This document shows positions 9,367 to 17,823 of a stretch of 64,000 bases of DNA, one piece after another (position 1 is the stretch's first letter; each line of letters starts with the position of its first letter). Origin of the DNA: Streptomyces celluloflavus (GTDB lineage Bacteria > Actinomycetota > Actinomycetes > Streptomycetales > Streptomycetaceae). The DNA is taken from the NCBI GenBank assembly GCA_000720995.1, contig JOEL01000036.1, forward strand, positions 1 through 64,000, given 5' to 3'. A model generated the notes under the pieces. The model had not been told where the DNA came from, made no database searches, and saw only the letters and a program-made list of their open reading frames with translations. A program made the position numbers and the translations under genes.

Positions 9367-11280
9367 TCAGTGGAAGGCGTTGGACTTGGCCCGGCGCAGC
9401 ACGCTGAGTGCGATCACGTCGGCGTCTCGGGAGAACGAGGTGTGTACGCCCGGCCGGCCGTTGCCGATCTGGGTGAACCAGCACACCCGCTCGGTCGGGA
9501 TGCCCAGTGCGTAGACGGCCCGGTGCGGTCGGCCGTCGGCGGCGATCACCCGGCGCTCGGCCGGGGTGATGTGCAGTGCGCCAGTTTCGAACACGTCGTC
9601 GGCGTCGCGGTGCACGAACCCGACGGCCAGCCGCTCGTCGACCAGCTGCCGCATCAGCGGATCGGTGTTGCGCAGCAGGCCGGCGGTCGGGATCCGCGAG
9701 TCGATGAGCACGTCGCAGTGCCTGCGCGAGCCCTCGACGGCCGGGGACTCCATGAAGAACCGGCCCTGTTCGGCGTCGCATCCGTGCACCACATCCGGCC
9801 CCACCAGGTCGAGCACCCCGGCGTCGATCAGGGCCAGGAACTGCGCGGTGCGTTCCAGCGGCGGGCCGGTGAAGAGCAGCGAGGTTCGCGAGACGAACCG
9901 GCCGAGGAAGTCGGCCCGATGGGATCGCGGGGTCAGGCCGCCGAAGTCCACGGCGTGCCGCAGCACCTCGCGGGAGTCCCGGATGGCGTCCAGCGCGGCC
10001 TTGAGCGCGCTGTCCACGTTGCCCCGACCGGCCTCCGCGATGTCGGCGAGCAGGATGCGCCGCACCTCGGCGACGAGGCCGGCACCGGAGTCGAACCGCT
10101 TGGCGTGCAACGGTCTGGACAGCTGGTCGAGATTGACCGGCTCCACATCGTCGAGGCCGTGGCGCAGCGCCACCTCGCGCCAGCTCGCCAGTTCCGGGCC
10201 GAGCGCGAGCAGTTCGGCAGCGATCGCCTCGGCGCGCTCCGGCCCGTGCTGGGTTCTTGCCTGGGTGGTGTAGTACACATAGTTGATCTCGGCCTGCAAC
10301 AGGGGAAGCACGTCCTGGTCGAAGTCCAGGGTCGGGTTTCCCCGGTGCGCCACGTTGCGCTCGCGCAGCCGGCCGACGGCGGCCGAGGTGAGGAATTTCG
10401 GCGCGGCGCGGCCGGTCACCGCCTTCTGGTTGCGGCCCCGTGAATGGATCGGTAACCCGCTGCGCGAGCCCGCGACCACCCTGGGTTCGTTGCCGCTGGG
10501 CACGTAGAACATCGCCCCGTCGACGCTCTCCTTGAACTTCCCGCCGCGGCCGACGGTGAAGGACATCAGGATGTCGTAGAAGGACAGGCCGAGCCCCACG
10601 ACTCCGACCGCGGTGCGCGGCGCGATCGAGGACAGCTCCAGGTCGGCGGCCGAATCGCCGCTGAGGTAGTGGAGTTCGGGATGTTCCCGCGCGAACTGCG
10701 CCAACTCGTTCTGCTGCTCGGAAAGTTCCGCCAGGGCGTGCCCGGTGGTGACCACCACCGCGTCGGCGGTCACGGTGAACTCTTCGTCCGATGTGGTCAC
10801 TTGAAGTGTGTAGCTGTCCCCGTTCTCCCGTAACGAGGTCACCTTGCCGACCACCTCGACGACCTCGCCGAGCTCGGACATGTCACGCACCACCGAGTCG
10901 TACACGTACCGCAGGTACCTGCCGTAGGCGTACCTCGGTGCGTAGTCGTCATGGCCCAGACCGGACAGCGCCGGGTCCGGCTGGGTGGGTAACCACTGGT
11001 GGAAGGACAGGCCGGCGCCCGGCCGGCACGGCTCGCCGTCGGAGATCCCGGAGAACATGCTGATCTCACCGACCACGGTGTTCATCAGGAAGCTGGTCTC
11101 CTGGTCGGTGCGCCATATTCGGCCCGCCCCCAGTTCCACCGCGTCGATCAGCCAGATTCTGACCCTCGGCGGCTCCGGCTCGGCCCTCAGATTGGCCGCG
11201 ATCCGCTCGAACACCGAGATCCCGCGTGGACCGGTGCCCACGATCGCGACGTCCAGCACTTCGTCAGTCAGGTGTCGCAC
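9367..11280 (-). CDS. FAD/NAD(P)-binding oxidoreductase (NAD_binding_9 type)
   Basis: The protein has 637 residues. The N-terminal FAD loop is VAIVGTGPRGISVFERI, with FLMNTVVGEISMFSG typical of the large PF13454 flavoproteins, and a second nucleotide-binding loop VGVVGLGLSFYDILMSF at about residue 225. Some members of this broad class are N-oxygenases of amino acids in natural-product pathways; here the reaction is unknown. It is the fourth gene of the operon, ending 17 bases before the ligase start and beginning 32 bases after the TrpB-like stop. Confidence 0.8.
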   Translation of the reverse strand: MRHLTDEVLDVAIVGTGPRGISVFERIAANLRAEPEPPRVRIWLIDAVELGAGRIWRTDQETSFLMNTVVGEISMFSGISDGEPCRPGAGLSFHQWLPTQPDPALSGLGHDDYAPRYAYGRYLRYVYDSVVRDMSELGEVVEVVGKVTSLRENGDSYTLQVTTSDEEFTVTADAVVVTTGHALAELSEQQNELAQFAREHPELHYLSGDSAADLELSSIAPRTAVGVVGLGLSFYDILMSFTVGRGGKFKESVDGAMFYVPSGNEPRVVAGSRSGLPIHSRGRNQKAVTGRAAPKFLTSAAVGRLRERNVAHRGNPTLDFDQDVLPLLQAEINYVYYTTQARTQHGPERAEAIAAELLALGPELASWREVALRHGLDDVEPVNLDQLSRPLHAKRFDSGAGLVAEVRRILLADIAEAGRGNVDSALKAALDAIRDSREVLRHAVDFGGLTPRSHRADFLGRFVSRTSLLFTGPPLERTAQFLALIDAGVLDLVGPDVVHGCDAEQGRFFMESPAVEGSRRHCDVLIDSRIPTAGLLRNTDPLMRQLVDERLAVGFVHRDADDVFETGALHITPAERRVIAADGRPHRAVYALGIPTERVCWFTQIGNGRPGVHTSFSRDADVIALSVLRRAKSNAFH

Positions 11281-11312
11281 GACCTGTCACCACCCATCTG
11301 TAGATCTCGTCC

Positions 11313-12704
11313 TCAGCGCGCTGCCGCGTCCAGGTCGTCCATGGCCGGCAAGCGGCCCAGGGATGCGGCGATCAACTCGTCCGACGCCGCCATGTCGGTC
11401 ATGTTCCCGCTGAGGAACTGCTGGTAGGCCGACAGGTCGAGCAGTCCGTGGCCGCTGAGGTTGAACAGGATGACCTTCTCCCTGCCCTCCTTCTTGGCCA
11501 GCAGCGCCTCGTCGATCGCGGCCCGGATGGCGTGCGCCGACTCGGGGGCCGGGATGATGCCCTCCTCGTTGGCGAAGGTGATGCCGGCCTCGAACACCGG
11601 GCCCTGCGGGTAGGCCACCGCCTCGATCAGCTTCTGGTGGTACATCGCGCTCACCAGGGGGGCGGCGCCGTGGTAGCGCAGGCCGCCGGCGTGGATGCCC
11701 GGGGAGACGAAGGTGTGCCCCAGGGTGTACATCTTGGTCATCGGCGTGATGCCGGTGTAGTCGTTGTAGTCCCAGGCGTAGCGGCCCTTGGTGAGCTTCG
11801 GGCATGCCTCCGGTTCCACCGCGACGAACCGGGTGTCCAGGCCCTCGCGCACCTTCTCGTGGAAGAACGGCAGCGAGATACCGGAGAAGTTGCTGCCCGC
11901 GCCGACCGAGCCGATCACCACGTCCGGGAAGTCGCCGATCGCGTGGAACTGCCGGACCGCCTCCTGACCGATCACGGTCTGGTGCAGCAGGACGTGATTC
12001 TCCCCGCTGCCCACCGAGAGGTTGCAGCGCTCCACCTGGCGGGCGTGCTCGAACGCCTCCGCGTTGGCGATGGACAGGCTGCCGTCGGTGTTCGGGTCGC
12101 GGGCGAGCGCGGCGCGGCCGGCCTCGGAGTTCTCGGTGGGGCTGGAGATGACCTTGGCCCCGTTCATCTCCATCATGATCCGGCGGTAGGGCTTCTGGTC
12201 GTAGCTGACCCGGACCATGTAGACGGTGCACTCAAGGCCGAAGAGGCGGCAGGCGAGGGCGAGGGCCGAGCCCCACTGGCCGGCACCGGTGCCGGTGGTC
12301 AGGCTGGTGATACCGGCCTGCTTGTAGTAGTACGCCTGGGCCAGCGCGGTGTTCAGCTTGTGGCTGCCGGTGGTGTTGGTGCCCTCGTACTTGTAGTAGA
12401 TACGGGCCGGGGTGTCGAGCAGCTTCTCCAGCCGGCGGGCCCGGTTGAGCGGGGTCGGCCGCCAGCGAAGGTACTCCTCGCGCACCGGCTGCGGGATCTC
12501 CACGAACCGCTCCCGGCCCATGCTCTGCCGGTACATCGAGAGCGGGATCTGCGGGGCGACCGCGCCACCGTCCTTACGGGTCTCCGGCCTTGCCTGGCGC
12601 AGCTTCGCCGCGTCCTCGACGCCGGTGAGGTCGGACAGCACGTTGTACCAGTGCGTGGGAACGATTTCTTCAGCGGTCAGCGAGGCTTCTGCCGAATTCA
12701 CCAT
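11313..12704 (-). CDS. TrpB2-like PLP-dependent enzyme
   Basis: The protein has 463 residues, longer than canonical TrpB and typical of TrpB2. The PLP lysine is K116 in GTNTTGSHKLNTALAQ. TGAGQWGSALALAC and SVGAGSNFSGI are the other cofactor loops, and GIIPAPESAHAI carries the conserved Glu. Such enzymes catalyse beta-elimination or beta-replacement on serine-like substrates, classically with indole. No trpA is nearby and the gene sits between an acyl carrier protein and a flavoprotein, so a role in making a modified amino acid is more likely than primary tryptophan synthesis (inference). Confidence 0.88.
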   Translation of the reverse strand: MVNSAEASLTAEEIVPTHWYNVLSDLTGVEDAAKLRQARPETRKDGGAVAPQIPLSMYRQSMGRERFVEIPQPVREEYLRWRPTPLNRARRLEKLLDTPARIYYKYEGTNTTGSHKLNTALAQAYYYKQAGITSLTTGTGAGQWGSALALACRLFGLECTVYMVRVSYDQKPYRRIMMEMNGAKVISSPTENSEAGRAALARDPNTDGSLSIANAEAFEHARQVERCNLSVGSGENHVLLHQTVIGQEAVRQFHAIGDFPDVVIGSVGAGSNFSGISLPFFHEKVREGLDTRFVAVEPEACPKLTKGRYAWDYNDYTGITPMTKMYTLGHTFVSPGIHAGGLRYHGAAPLVSAMYHQKLIEAVAYPQGPVFEAGITFANEEGIIPAPESAHAIRAAIDEALLAKKEGREKVILFNLSGHGLLDLSAYQQFLSGNMTDMAASDELIAASLGRLPAMDDLDAAAR

Positions 12705-12724
12705 TGCTTTTCCGATCCTGTTTT

Positions 12725-12988
12725 CTAGGAATTTCCAACGTGCGACTGGACTAACTTCACGAGATCGCCGACCCGGCTCAGCGCGGCCTCAAAGATCTCG
12801 CTGTCACCGACCTTGATGCCGCACTCGTTCTCAATGCGGACGACAATTTCAAGAATGGTCAACGACTCGATTCCGATTTCATGCAGCTCGTCATCGAGTC
12901 CGATCTCGGCCGGTGCGGACGAGCCGAGTACGGCCGTGATGATCTCGCACACCTGAGCTTCAATGTCAACCTTTTCAGGAGACGTCAA
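12725..12988 (-). CDS. Acyl carrier protein
   Basis: The protein has 87 residues, acidic, four-helix ACP pattern, with the phosphopantetheine Ser at residue 42 in HEIGIESLTILEIV. It starts with TTG at 12988, preceded by GAGGG at a good distance. It would carry an acyl or amino-acyl intermediate as a thioester between the operon's ligase and its oxidising or PLP enzymes. A free-standing ACP next to an AMP ligase is the key sign that the operon is biosynthetic. The stop lies 20 bases before the TrpB-like start. Confidence 0.92.
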   Translation of the reverse strand: MTSPEKVDIEAQVCEIITAVLGSSAPAEIGLDDELHEIGIESLTILEIVVRIENECGIKVGDSEIFEAALSRVGDLVKLVQSHVGNS

Positions 12989-13035
12989 GGTAATCCCTCT
13001 TCCTTGGACGGTTCTTCACTTCGCCGGCCGCTCCG

Positions 13036-13668
13036 CTACGCCATGGGGCCCGTCATCACCGCGGTGCGCAGCCCGAGCACCAGCAGGATCGCCCCGCTCA
13101 CCCAGGCCAGTCCCACCCGCACCGCCGGCCTCGCCAGCAGCCGCCTCACCAGGCCGACGAGGGTGACCACCACCGCGTACCAGGCGGCGCTGATCATGAT
13201 CTGTACGGCGGTCAGCGTGACCACATCGGCGGGCGAACCACCGCCGGGCGGCAGGAACTGCGGGATCAGGGCCAGGTAGACGGTGGCCATTTTGGGGTTG
13301 GCGGCACTGGTGACCAGCCCTGATCGGTAGGACCGCCACAGGGTGGCCGCGCCGTACCCCTCGGGCACTTCCGCCGGCTGGTGGCCGAAGTTCCGCCGGT
13401 TGCGCACCGTCATCACCGCGAGGTAGCAGAGGTAGGCGGCACCGGCCAGCTTGAAGGCGGTGAACACCACCTCAGAGGTCTGCATCAGCGCGGCCAGCCC
13501 GAGAGTGGAGGTCGCGGCCCACATGAGCAGTCCGGTGCTGCTACCGAGAATGGTCACCAGACCGGCCACGCGGCCGAAACGCAATGTCTCGTTCACCAAC
13601 ACCATGAATGACGGCCCCGGCGCGGCCACCATCACGAAAACCGTCGCGATGAAAACCCCACTCACCAC
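13036..13668 (-). CDS. LysE family amino-acid exporter
   Basis: The protein has 210 residues with about six hydrophobic segments. The N-terminal family signature APGPSFMVLVNETLRFG and the later AANPKMATVYLALIPQF are those of LysE/RhtB translocators, which export amino acids and derivatives by proton antiport. As first gene of the operon it probably exports the pathway product, or protects the cell from an amino-acid-like intermediate (inference). About 47 bases separate it from the ACP start. Confidence 0.9.
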   Translation of the reverse strand: MVSGVFIATVFVMVAAPGPSFMVLVNETLRFGRVAGLVTILGSSTGLLMWAATSTLGLAALMQTSEVVFTAFKLAGAAYLCYLAVMTVRNRRNFGHQPAEVPEGYGAATLWRSYRSGLVTSAANPKMATVYLALIPQFLPPGGGSPADVVTLTAVQIMISAAWYAVVVTLVGLVRRLLARPAVRVGLAWVSGAILLVLGLRTAVMTGPMA

Positions 13669-13832
13669 GGGACTACCGCAATTCCAGTCGTCATTCGACC
13701 GGAGTGCGGGGCTAACGCTTGCGCATCCAACCGAAAGGGCCCCTCTCTAAGGTCCGACACCCCCGGCTCTTGATCACCACCCTTAGAACGCTAGCTGCTT
13801 TGGCTGATTCAGGCAACCAGCGCCAAGAACAA

Positions 13833-13861
13833 ATTTCGGTGAGCGCGAAATGTAAATTTAC
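13833..13861. promoter_or_regulatory. Inverted repeats upstream of the biosynthetic operon
   Basis: Two palindromes lie about 170-190 bases before the LysE start: ATTTCG-N7-CGAAAT (13833..13851) and the perfect GTAAATTTAC (13852..13861). The surrounding 13669..14089 stretch is much richer in A and T than the rest of the window and contains no recognisable gene. The palindromes may be operator sites for this operon; no regulator gene is adjacent on this side. Confidence 0.35.
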
Positions 13862-14079
13862 GGACCGATGGGCTCCGGTTTTGGTTACCCCGAAGTACGA
13901 CCACGAAAACACCATGTCGGATGCACCTCTTCAACTGACGCACGCCAGTCATGAGACCGCCCTCGTCCGAGTTCTGGACTAACTGCCCGAGACCACACTT
14001 CATCTTCACAGGCAAGTGCCGCATGGCACTGAGCCACCGTCGCGTGATTCTGTTTGTGTCACTTCGAACTGTTCCTGTC

Positions 14080-14798
14080 CGGTTTCTTCATGTTGGTCCG
14101 GACGAGGCGGACCTCGGCGAGGACCTCACCGGTGGTGACGTACAGGGCGGCGAACGAGTGGAGGCAGTGCCACACGTAGTCGGGGGTGCGCTTCTCGATG
14201 GCCGCGAAGATGGCCGGCAGGAAACGGGCCGGGTCCGGTCCGGCGCCCGGACCCACGTCTCCTCCTCGATGGACCGGACCACCGCACCGCCCGCCAGGGC
14301 CGGATACCGGCCGGCCCGGCGCGCCGGCGGCCTGCTCGGCGAACGCCAGATCCTTCAGATCTTGGAGGCGCCCGAGCGGTTCGGTTTGAGGTTCTCCTCA
14401 CGCCAGACGCGGGCGATGTAATGCCAGGACACCGTGATGCCCTCACGCCGCCTCAGGTATGACGAAAGGGTCCGGGTCGACCAGTGCGTCAGCCCGGAAT
14501 CAGCCGGCGGGGACATCTTCGTCAGCGCGATCACGCGGCCCCGCGTCCGCGGCGGCACCTGGTCGCGCGGCCCGCCCCGGCGCTTCTCCGCCAGCCCGGC
14601 CAGACCGTGGGCGGCATAGCGGGCCTTGCAACGGTCGACCGTGACCGGCGATACCCCGGCGAGTTCGGCGATGTCCTTGCGCCGCCTGCCCTCGCCGGAC
14701 CACAACACGATCCGGGCCCGCAGGGCCACATCGCCCGACACATGACGCGAGGCCGCCAACTCCCGTAAAGCATCCAGCTGTTCAGTGGAGAGAATCAT
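14080..14798 (-). pseudogene. IS630-family transposase remnant
   Basis: From an ATG at 14798 the text is the N-terminal half of an IS630 transposase (ALRARIVLWSGEGRRRKDIA, then winged-helix text ending WHYIARVWREENLKP). The next element, SIEEETWVRAPDRTRPV, is in a second frame and AAIEKRTPDYVWHCLHSF in a third, and the C-terminal DDE part is missing. This copy belongs to a different IS630 subgroup from the one at 627..1786. Confidence 0.75.
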
Positions 14799-15074
14799 GC
14801 TGAGCCCAACGAGCCAACCGGCGTCAGGTTCTACAAACAGGGTCACGGGACACCGGGCATCGATGCGGTTCAGCCAGTGGGAGTTGGCTGTGAGGTCGCG
14901 ATGAATCGGTGTTCGCGCCGAGTTTTTGGCGAACTGGGGGTTGGCGGAGGAGATCGCCTGGGTTGGGCAGGCGCGTACCGCACATGCCCCGGCAGGGGCC
15001 GGGCGGCCGCGGTGGTAGCCCGCTGGAGGCGGACCGGGAAGCGGAATCCCTGCCGGTTTGCCCGCCTCTTGGTA

Positions 15075-15223
15075 CCTGCCAGGTTGCGGCGGCGTCCTGC
15101 TTGTCCGAGCGGGCCGGCACGAGCACCCCGTCCAGGTCCGCGATCACCTGACCGCCTGGGTCCGGGCCGATGTCCCGGCCAGCTTTCCGGACGCGCTCGC
15201 GGGCTTCGGCTGGCGCGTACGGG
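15075..15223 (-). pseudogene. IS1380-family transposase fragment
   Basis: The minus strand reads ARERVRKAGRDIGPDPGG and then VIADLDGVLVPARSDKQDAA. This corresponds to the segment around the first catalytic Asp of IS1380-type transposases (usually V-DLDGVLV-AHSEKQ-AA-TWK). Nothing on either side continues it. The 14799..15074 stretch holds no other recognisable feature. Confidence 0.5.
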
Positions 15224-15256
15224 ATCCGCGCTCCCCCACGCTCCGGACCGGCCGTC

Positions 15257-15433
15257 CTACTTGCCCGCGTGACTGCCCAGGTAGAACAGGAGAGCCAGGA
15301 ACCCCAGCAGGAGATGGCTGCCCGCGATGTAGATGAACACCCGCCAGGACGCGCCCCGCTCCTTCTTGGCCTCGCTCATACCTCCCCCGAAACGGGGCGG
15401 GGCGGCGGGCTCGTCGGTGGTGTCGTCGGTCAT
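15257..15433 (-). CDS. Small single-pass membrane protein (DUF6126-like)
   Basis: The protein has 58 residues. An acidic then basic N-terminus (SEAKKERGASWR) precedes one membrane segment of about 20 residues (VFIYIAGSHLLLGFLALLFY). The layout matches DUF6126 proteins of streptomycetes, function unknown. ATG 15433 is preceded by AAGGAGA, and it overlaps the ArsR-type gene by 4 bases, so the two are translationally coupled. Confidence 0.75.
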   Translation of the reverse strand: MTDDTTDEPAAPPRFGGGMSEAKKERGASWRVFIYIAGSHLLLGFLALLFYLGSHAGK

Positions 15434-15891
15434 GGCTGCTCTCCTTCTCGTAGGGCGCTGGCTTTCCGCAACGTCGGGGGCCGGGGTCCGGCCAGGCACC
15501 GGGCCGCCGTCCGCCCGGTCCGCTCCCCTACCGGTGCGTCCGCCCGCACACCCGCGCCGGGCTGCCGCAGCTGAATCAGCAGGGCTTCCTGCCCCGCCGG
15601 CAGCTCCGCCAAGACTCGCCGGGCCGCTCGCAGCAACTCCGCGACGTACCCGCACGCCAGCTCGTACACCACGGTCGACCCACCCCGGGCCGCGGTCACG
15701 ATCCCCGCCCGGCGCAGCACCGCCAGTTGCTGGGAGAGGCTGGACGGCTCGATCCCGATCGCGGCCGGCAAGCTCCGTACCGGCATCGGACCGTCCTGCA
15801 ACAGCTCCAGGACACGGATACGCACCGGGTGCCGCAGCATCCGGAAGAATTCCGCCTTCGCCTCATACAGCGGAACCTGCGCCCCGCTCAC
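15430..15891 (-). CDS. ArsR family transcriptional regulator
   Basis: The protein has 153 residues. A winged helix spans about residues 12-85, with HPVRIRVLELLQDG, the recognition helix IEPSSLSQQLAVLRRAGIV and wing text GGSTVVYEL. No ArsR-type metal-binding CxC is visible in the DNA-recognition helix, so the effector is unknown. It is the middle gene of a three-gene operon with 4-base overlaps on both sides. The palindrome at 16125..16140 upstream of the operon is the probable autoregulatory operator. Confidence 0.88.
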   Translation of the reverse strand: MSGAQVPLYEAKAEFFRMLRHPVRIRVLELLQDGPMPVRSLPAAIGIEPSSLSQQLAVLRRAGIVTAARGGSTVVYELACGYVAELLRAARRVLAELPAGQEALLIQLRQPGAGVRADAPVGERTGRTAARCLAGPRPPTLRKASALREGEQP

Positions 15892-16076
15892 ACCGGGCTC
15901 GCGTTCCCCGGCCCGCCGTCCGGGTCGACATCCACGCTCGATGCCAGCCGGAGCGCGTCATCCAGATCGTCCTCCGCCACGGCCGGCGCGTACGGATCTG
16001 CAGCCTCGCGCGCCTCCGCCACAGCGACCCGCGCCAAGCGCACCCGCTCCCGCACCGCCTCGGCGTAGCCGCCCAC
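15888..16076 (-). CDS. Small conserved-type hypothetical protein
   Basis: The protein has 62 residues, charged and Ala-rich (YAEAVRERVRLARVAVAEAR), predicted helical and soluble. The GTG start at 16076 has GGAGG six bases upstream, and the stop overlaps the ArsR-type start by 4 bases. No function is recognised; its position as the first gene of an autoregulated operon suggests it may work with the regulator. Confidence 0.7.
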   Translation of the reverse strand: MGGYAEAVRERVRLARVAVAEAREAADPYAPAVAEDDLDDALRLASSVDVDPDGGPGNASPV

Positions 16077-16124
16077 CCCAGACCTCCGCGCTCGGCCCCA
16101 TTGACCATCACGACAACTGGCGAA

Positions 16125-16140
16125 TTGAAGAACTCTTCAA
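16125..16140. promoter_or_regulatory. Candidate ArsR operator
   Basis: The perfect inverted repeat TTGAAGA-AC-TCTTCAA lies 49 bases upstream of the first gene of the ArsR operon. Its 2-base centre and AT-rich arms are of the type bound by ArsR/SmtB dimers, and it stands out in GC-rich surroundings. The adjoining 16141..16484 stretch, up to the end of the DUF1259 gene, contains no recognisable gene. Confidence 0.6.
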
Positions 16141-16484
16141 GTCTAGGTGATGGGGAACGGGCGACATGGCGCGGCACTAGGTAGCGGTGGATGCACACGC
16201 CGATCCGCCTCGGGTCGAACCGAGCCGTACGCCCCCGAGGATGTCGGCAGCCACCTGGCCGGGCCCCTGCCGGCACGACGTTCCTCGTCGGCCACCCGCC
16301 CCGACCGGCCCCGTCCCGCCCGACCCCGGGCGTACCACCGCATGTGCGAGGGCTCCGATCCGGTGCGGCCTACCCTCCACGCGGACGCCCGCGGCGTACC
16401 CGCATCCACCTGCGAGCCGTCCGGGCGACCCAGCCTTGTCGTCAGCGGTCGGGGAGCGCTGCCCAGGCCGGAGCGGCACCCTCC

Positions 16485-17492
16485 CTAGCCCGCCACCCCC
16501 GACGCCGGTGCCATGTTGGTGGCGTCCACCGCGTTCCGTAGCGTCCTGGCCAGTTTCACGGCGTCGTCGACGGCCCAGAAGTGGAGGTAGAACAGCCTGG
16601 GCTCGTCCATCAGCATGTGGTTGTGGAGCGAGACGATGTCGATCCCGCCGCAGCGGAGCGCCTTCACCACGGGCTGGACCTCGTCGGCGGTCATCACGAA
16701 GTCGCCGTTGATCGCCGCCTGTCCCCCGCCGACCGGCTGGAAGGAGAGCGCCGTGGTCGCCCCCGTCATCGGGGGCAGCACCCGGCCGTGGTCGGTGATG
16801 GTCTCGCGACGGGCGAAGACGATCTTGTAGATGTCCCCCTCCGCGGCGCCCTCGGCGCAGAGCGCCGCGTCGATGCCGTCGGTGTCCAGGTCGATGTCGA
16901 CCGGCACGGGGCGCCACGTCCCGGTCGGCGTACCGGTCCTGGACAGCGCCGCGCGCAGCCCCCGGGCCAGCGTCCGCGGATCGTCGCTGACCCCGTGGAC
17001 GTGCAGGAACCAGACCGCGGGCTCGGTGTCGAGCAGATGCTTGTGTACCGCGGCCTGCCCGATTCCGTGCGCGTTCAGGGCGTCGATCACATGCTGGAGC
17101 TCCCGCTCCACGACCCCCACGTCGCCCATCACCGTCGTACAGCCGTCGGCGTACTGGACGAAGGAGAAGAACGAGCCGACCCCCATGGTCTCGTTGAGCG
17201 GGATCCCTTGGCACACCACTCGCAGGTCACGGCGGGGCAGGTCCACCCGGTAGACCATGCCGCCCGCCAGCCTGCCCCGGACTCCCATCACCTCGGAGAC
17301 GCCCCGCCAGTCCTCCTCGGTGGTGGGCACGGACTCGATCAGCTCCTGGCGACGCCCGGCGCGGGTGCCCGCGGCGCGCGCGTCCGCCGCCCCCGCACCG
17401 GCCAGTACCGGCACCAAGGCGGCGGTGGTCAGCACCGCGCGCCGAGATGTGCTCGCCCGCATTCCCTTGTCCCGTTGTCTGTATCCGGTCAT
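16485..17492 (-). CDS. Tat-exported DUF1259 protein (LppY/LpqO type)
   Basis: The protein has 335 residues. A twin-arginine signal (TSRRAVLTTAALVPVLAG) covers about residues 10-42. The mature protein contains two DUF1259 copies, visible as repeated blocks: one with HKHLLDTEPAVWFLHVHGV and one with HNHMLMDEPRLFYLHFWAV. Mycobacterial LppY and LpqO belong to this family; their biochemical role is unknown. The paired His-x-His-containing repeats suggest a metal site (inference). It appears monocistronic. Confidence 0.85.
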   Translation of the reverse strand: MTGYRQRDKGMRASTSRRAVLTTAALVPVLAGAGAADARAAGTRAGRRQELIESVPTTEEDWRGVSEVMGVRGRLAGGMVYRVDLPRRDLRVVCQGIPLNETMGVGSFFSFVQYADGCTTVMGDVGVVERELQHVIDALNAHGIGQAAVHKHLLDTEPAVWFLHVHGVSDDPRTLARGLRAALSRTGTPTGTWRPVPVDIDLDTDGIDAALCAEGAAEGDIYKIVFARRETITDHGRVLPPMTGATTALSFQPVGGGQAAINGDFVMTADEVQPVVKALRCGGIDIVSLHNHMLMDEPRLFYLHFWAVDDAVKLARTLRNAVDATNMAPASGVAG

Positions 17493-17782
17493 GCAAGATC
17501 ACCTCCGCCGCGATGCAACCACGGCCGTACCGTTTCGTCGGGGAGGCGCTCTACAGGCCATCACATGAACCACGTGTCTGCCGGAGTCCACCGCGGACCC
17601 CGCTACGCAGCATCTTCTGCACGAATCAGTCGCGCAAATGCCGCCACGTTGCACGTTCCGAGAGCGTGACTGCCGATTTCTGTTCACGTTCGGACGGCGC
17701 CTCGTCGACATGGCCAGGTACGAGGGCTGAAGGGGTGCGGGGTGATGGGGTACGGGATACCAGGTACGAGGCTCGTCCGCCG

Positions 17783-17810
17783 GGCGCCGGCCCGGTAGTG
17801 GGCCGGCGCC
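17783..17810. terminator. Terminator of the SDR-ADH-ALDH operon
   Basis: A perfect 11-bp GC stem (GGCGCCGGCCC) with loop GGTAGT starts 14 bases after the aldehyde dehydrogenase stop. The remaining 17493..17782 stretch contains no recognisable gene. Confidence 0.75.
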
Positions 17811-17823
17811 ATCCCGCGAACCG

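Noticed and set aside
7685-13668. Diazo/nitroso (cremeomycin-type) pathway for the five-gene operon
   Set aside because: The flavoprotein is of a compatible class, but the lyase that releases nitrous acid from nitrosuccinate is not present in the window.
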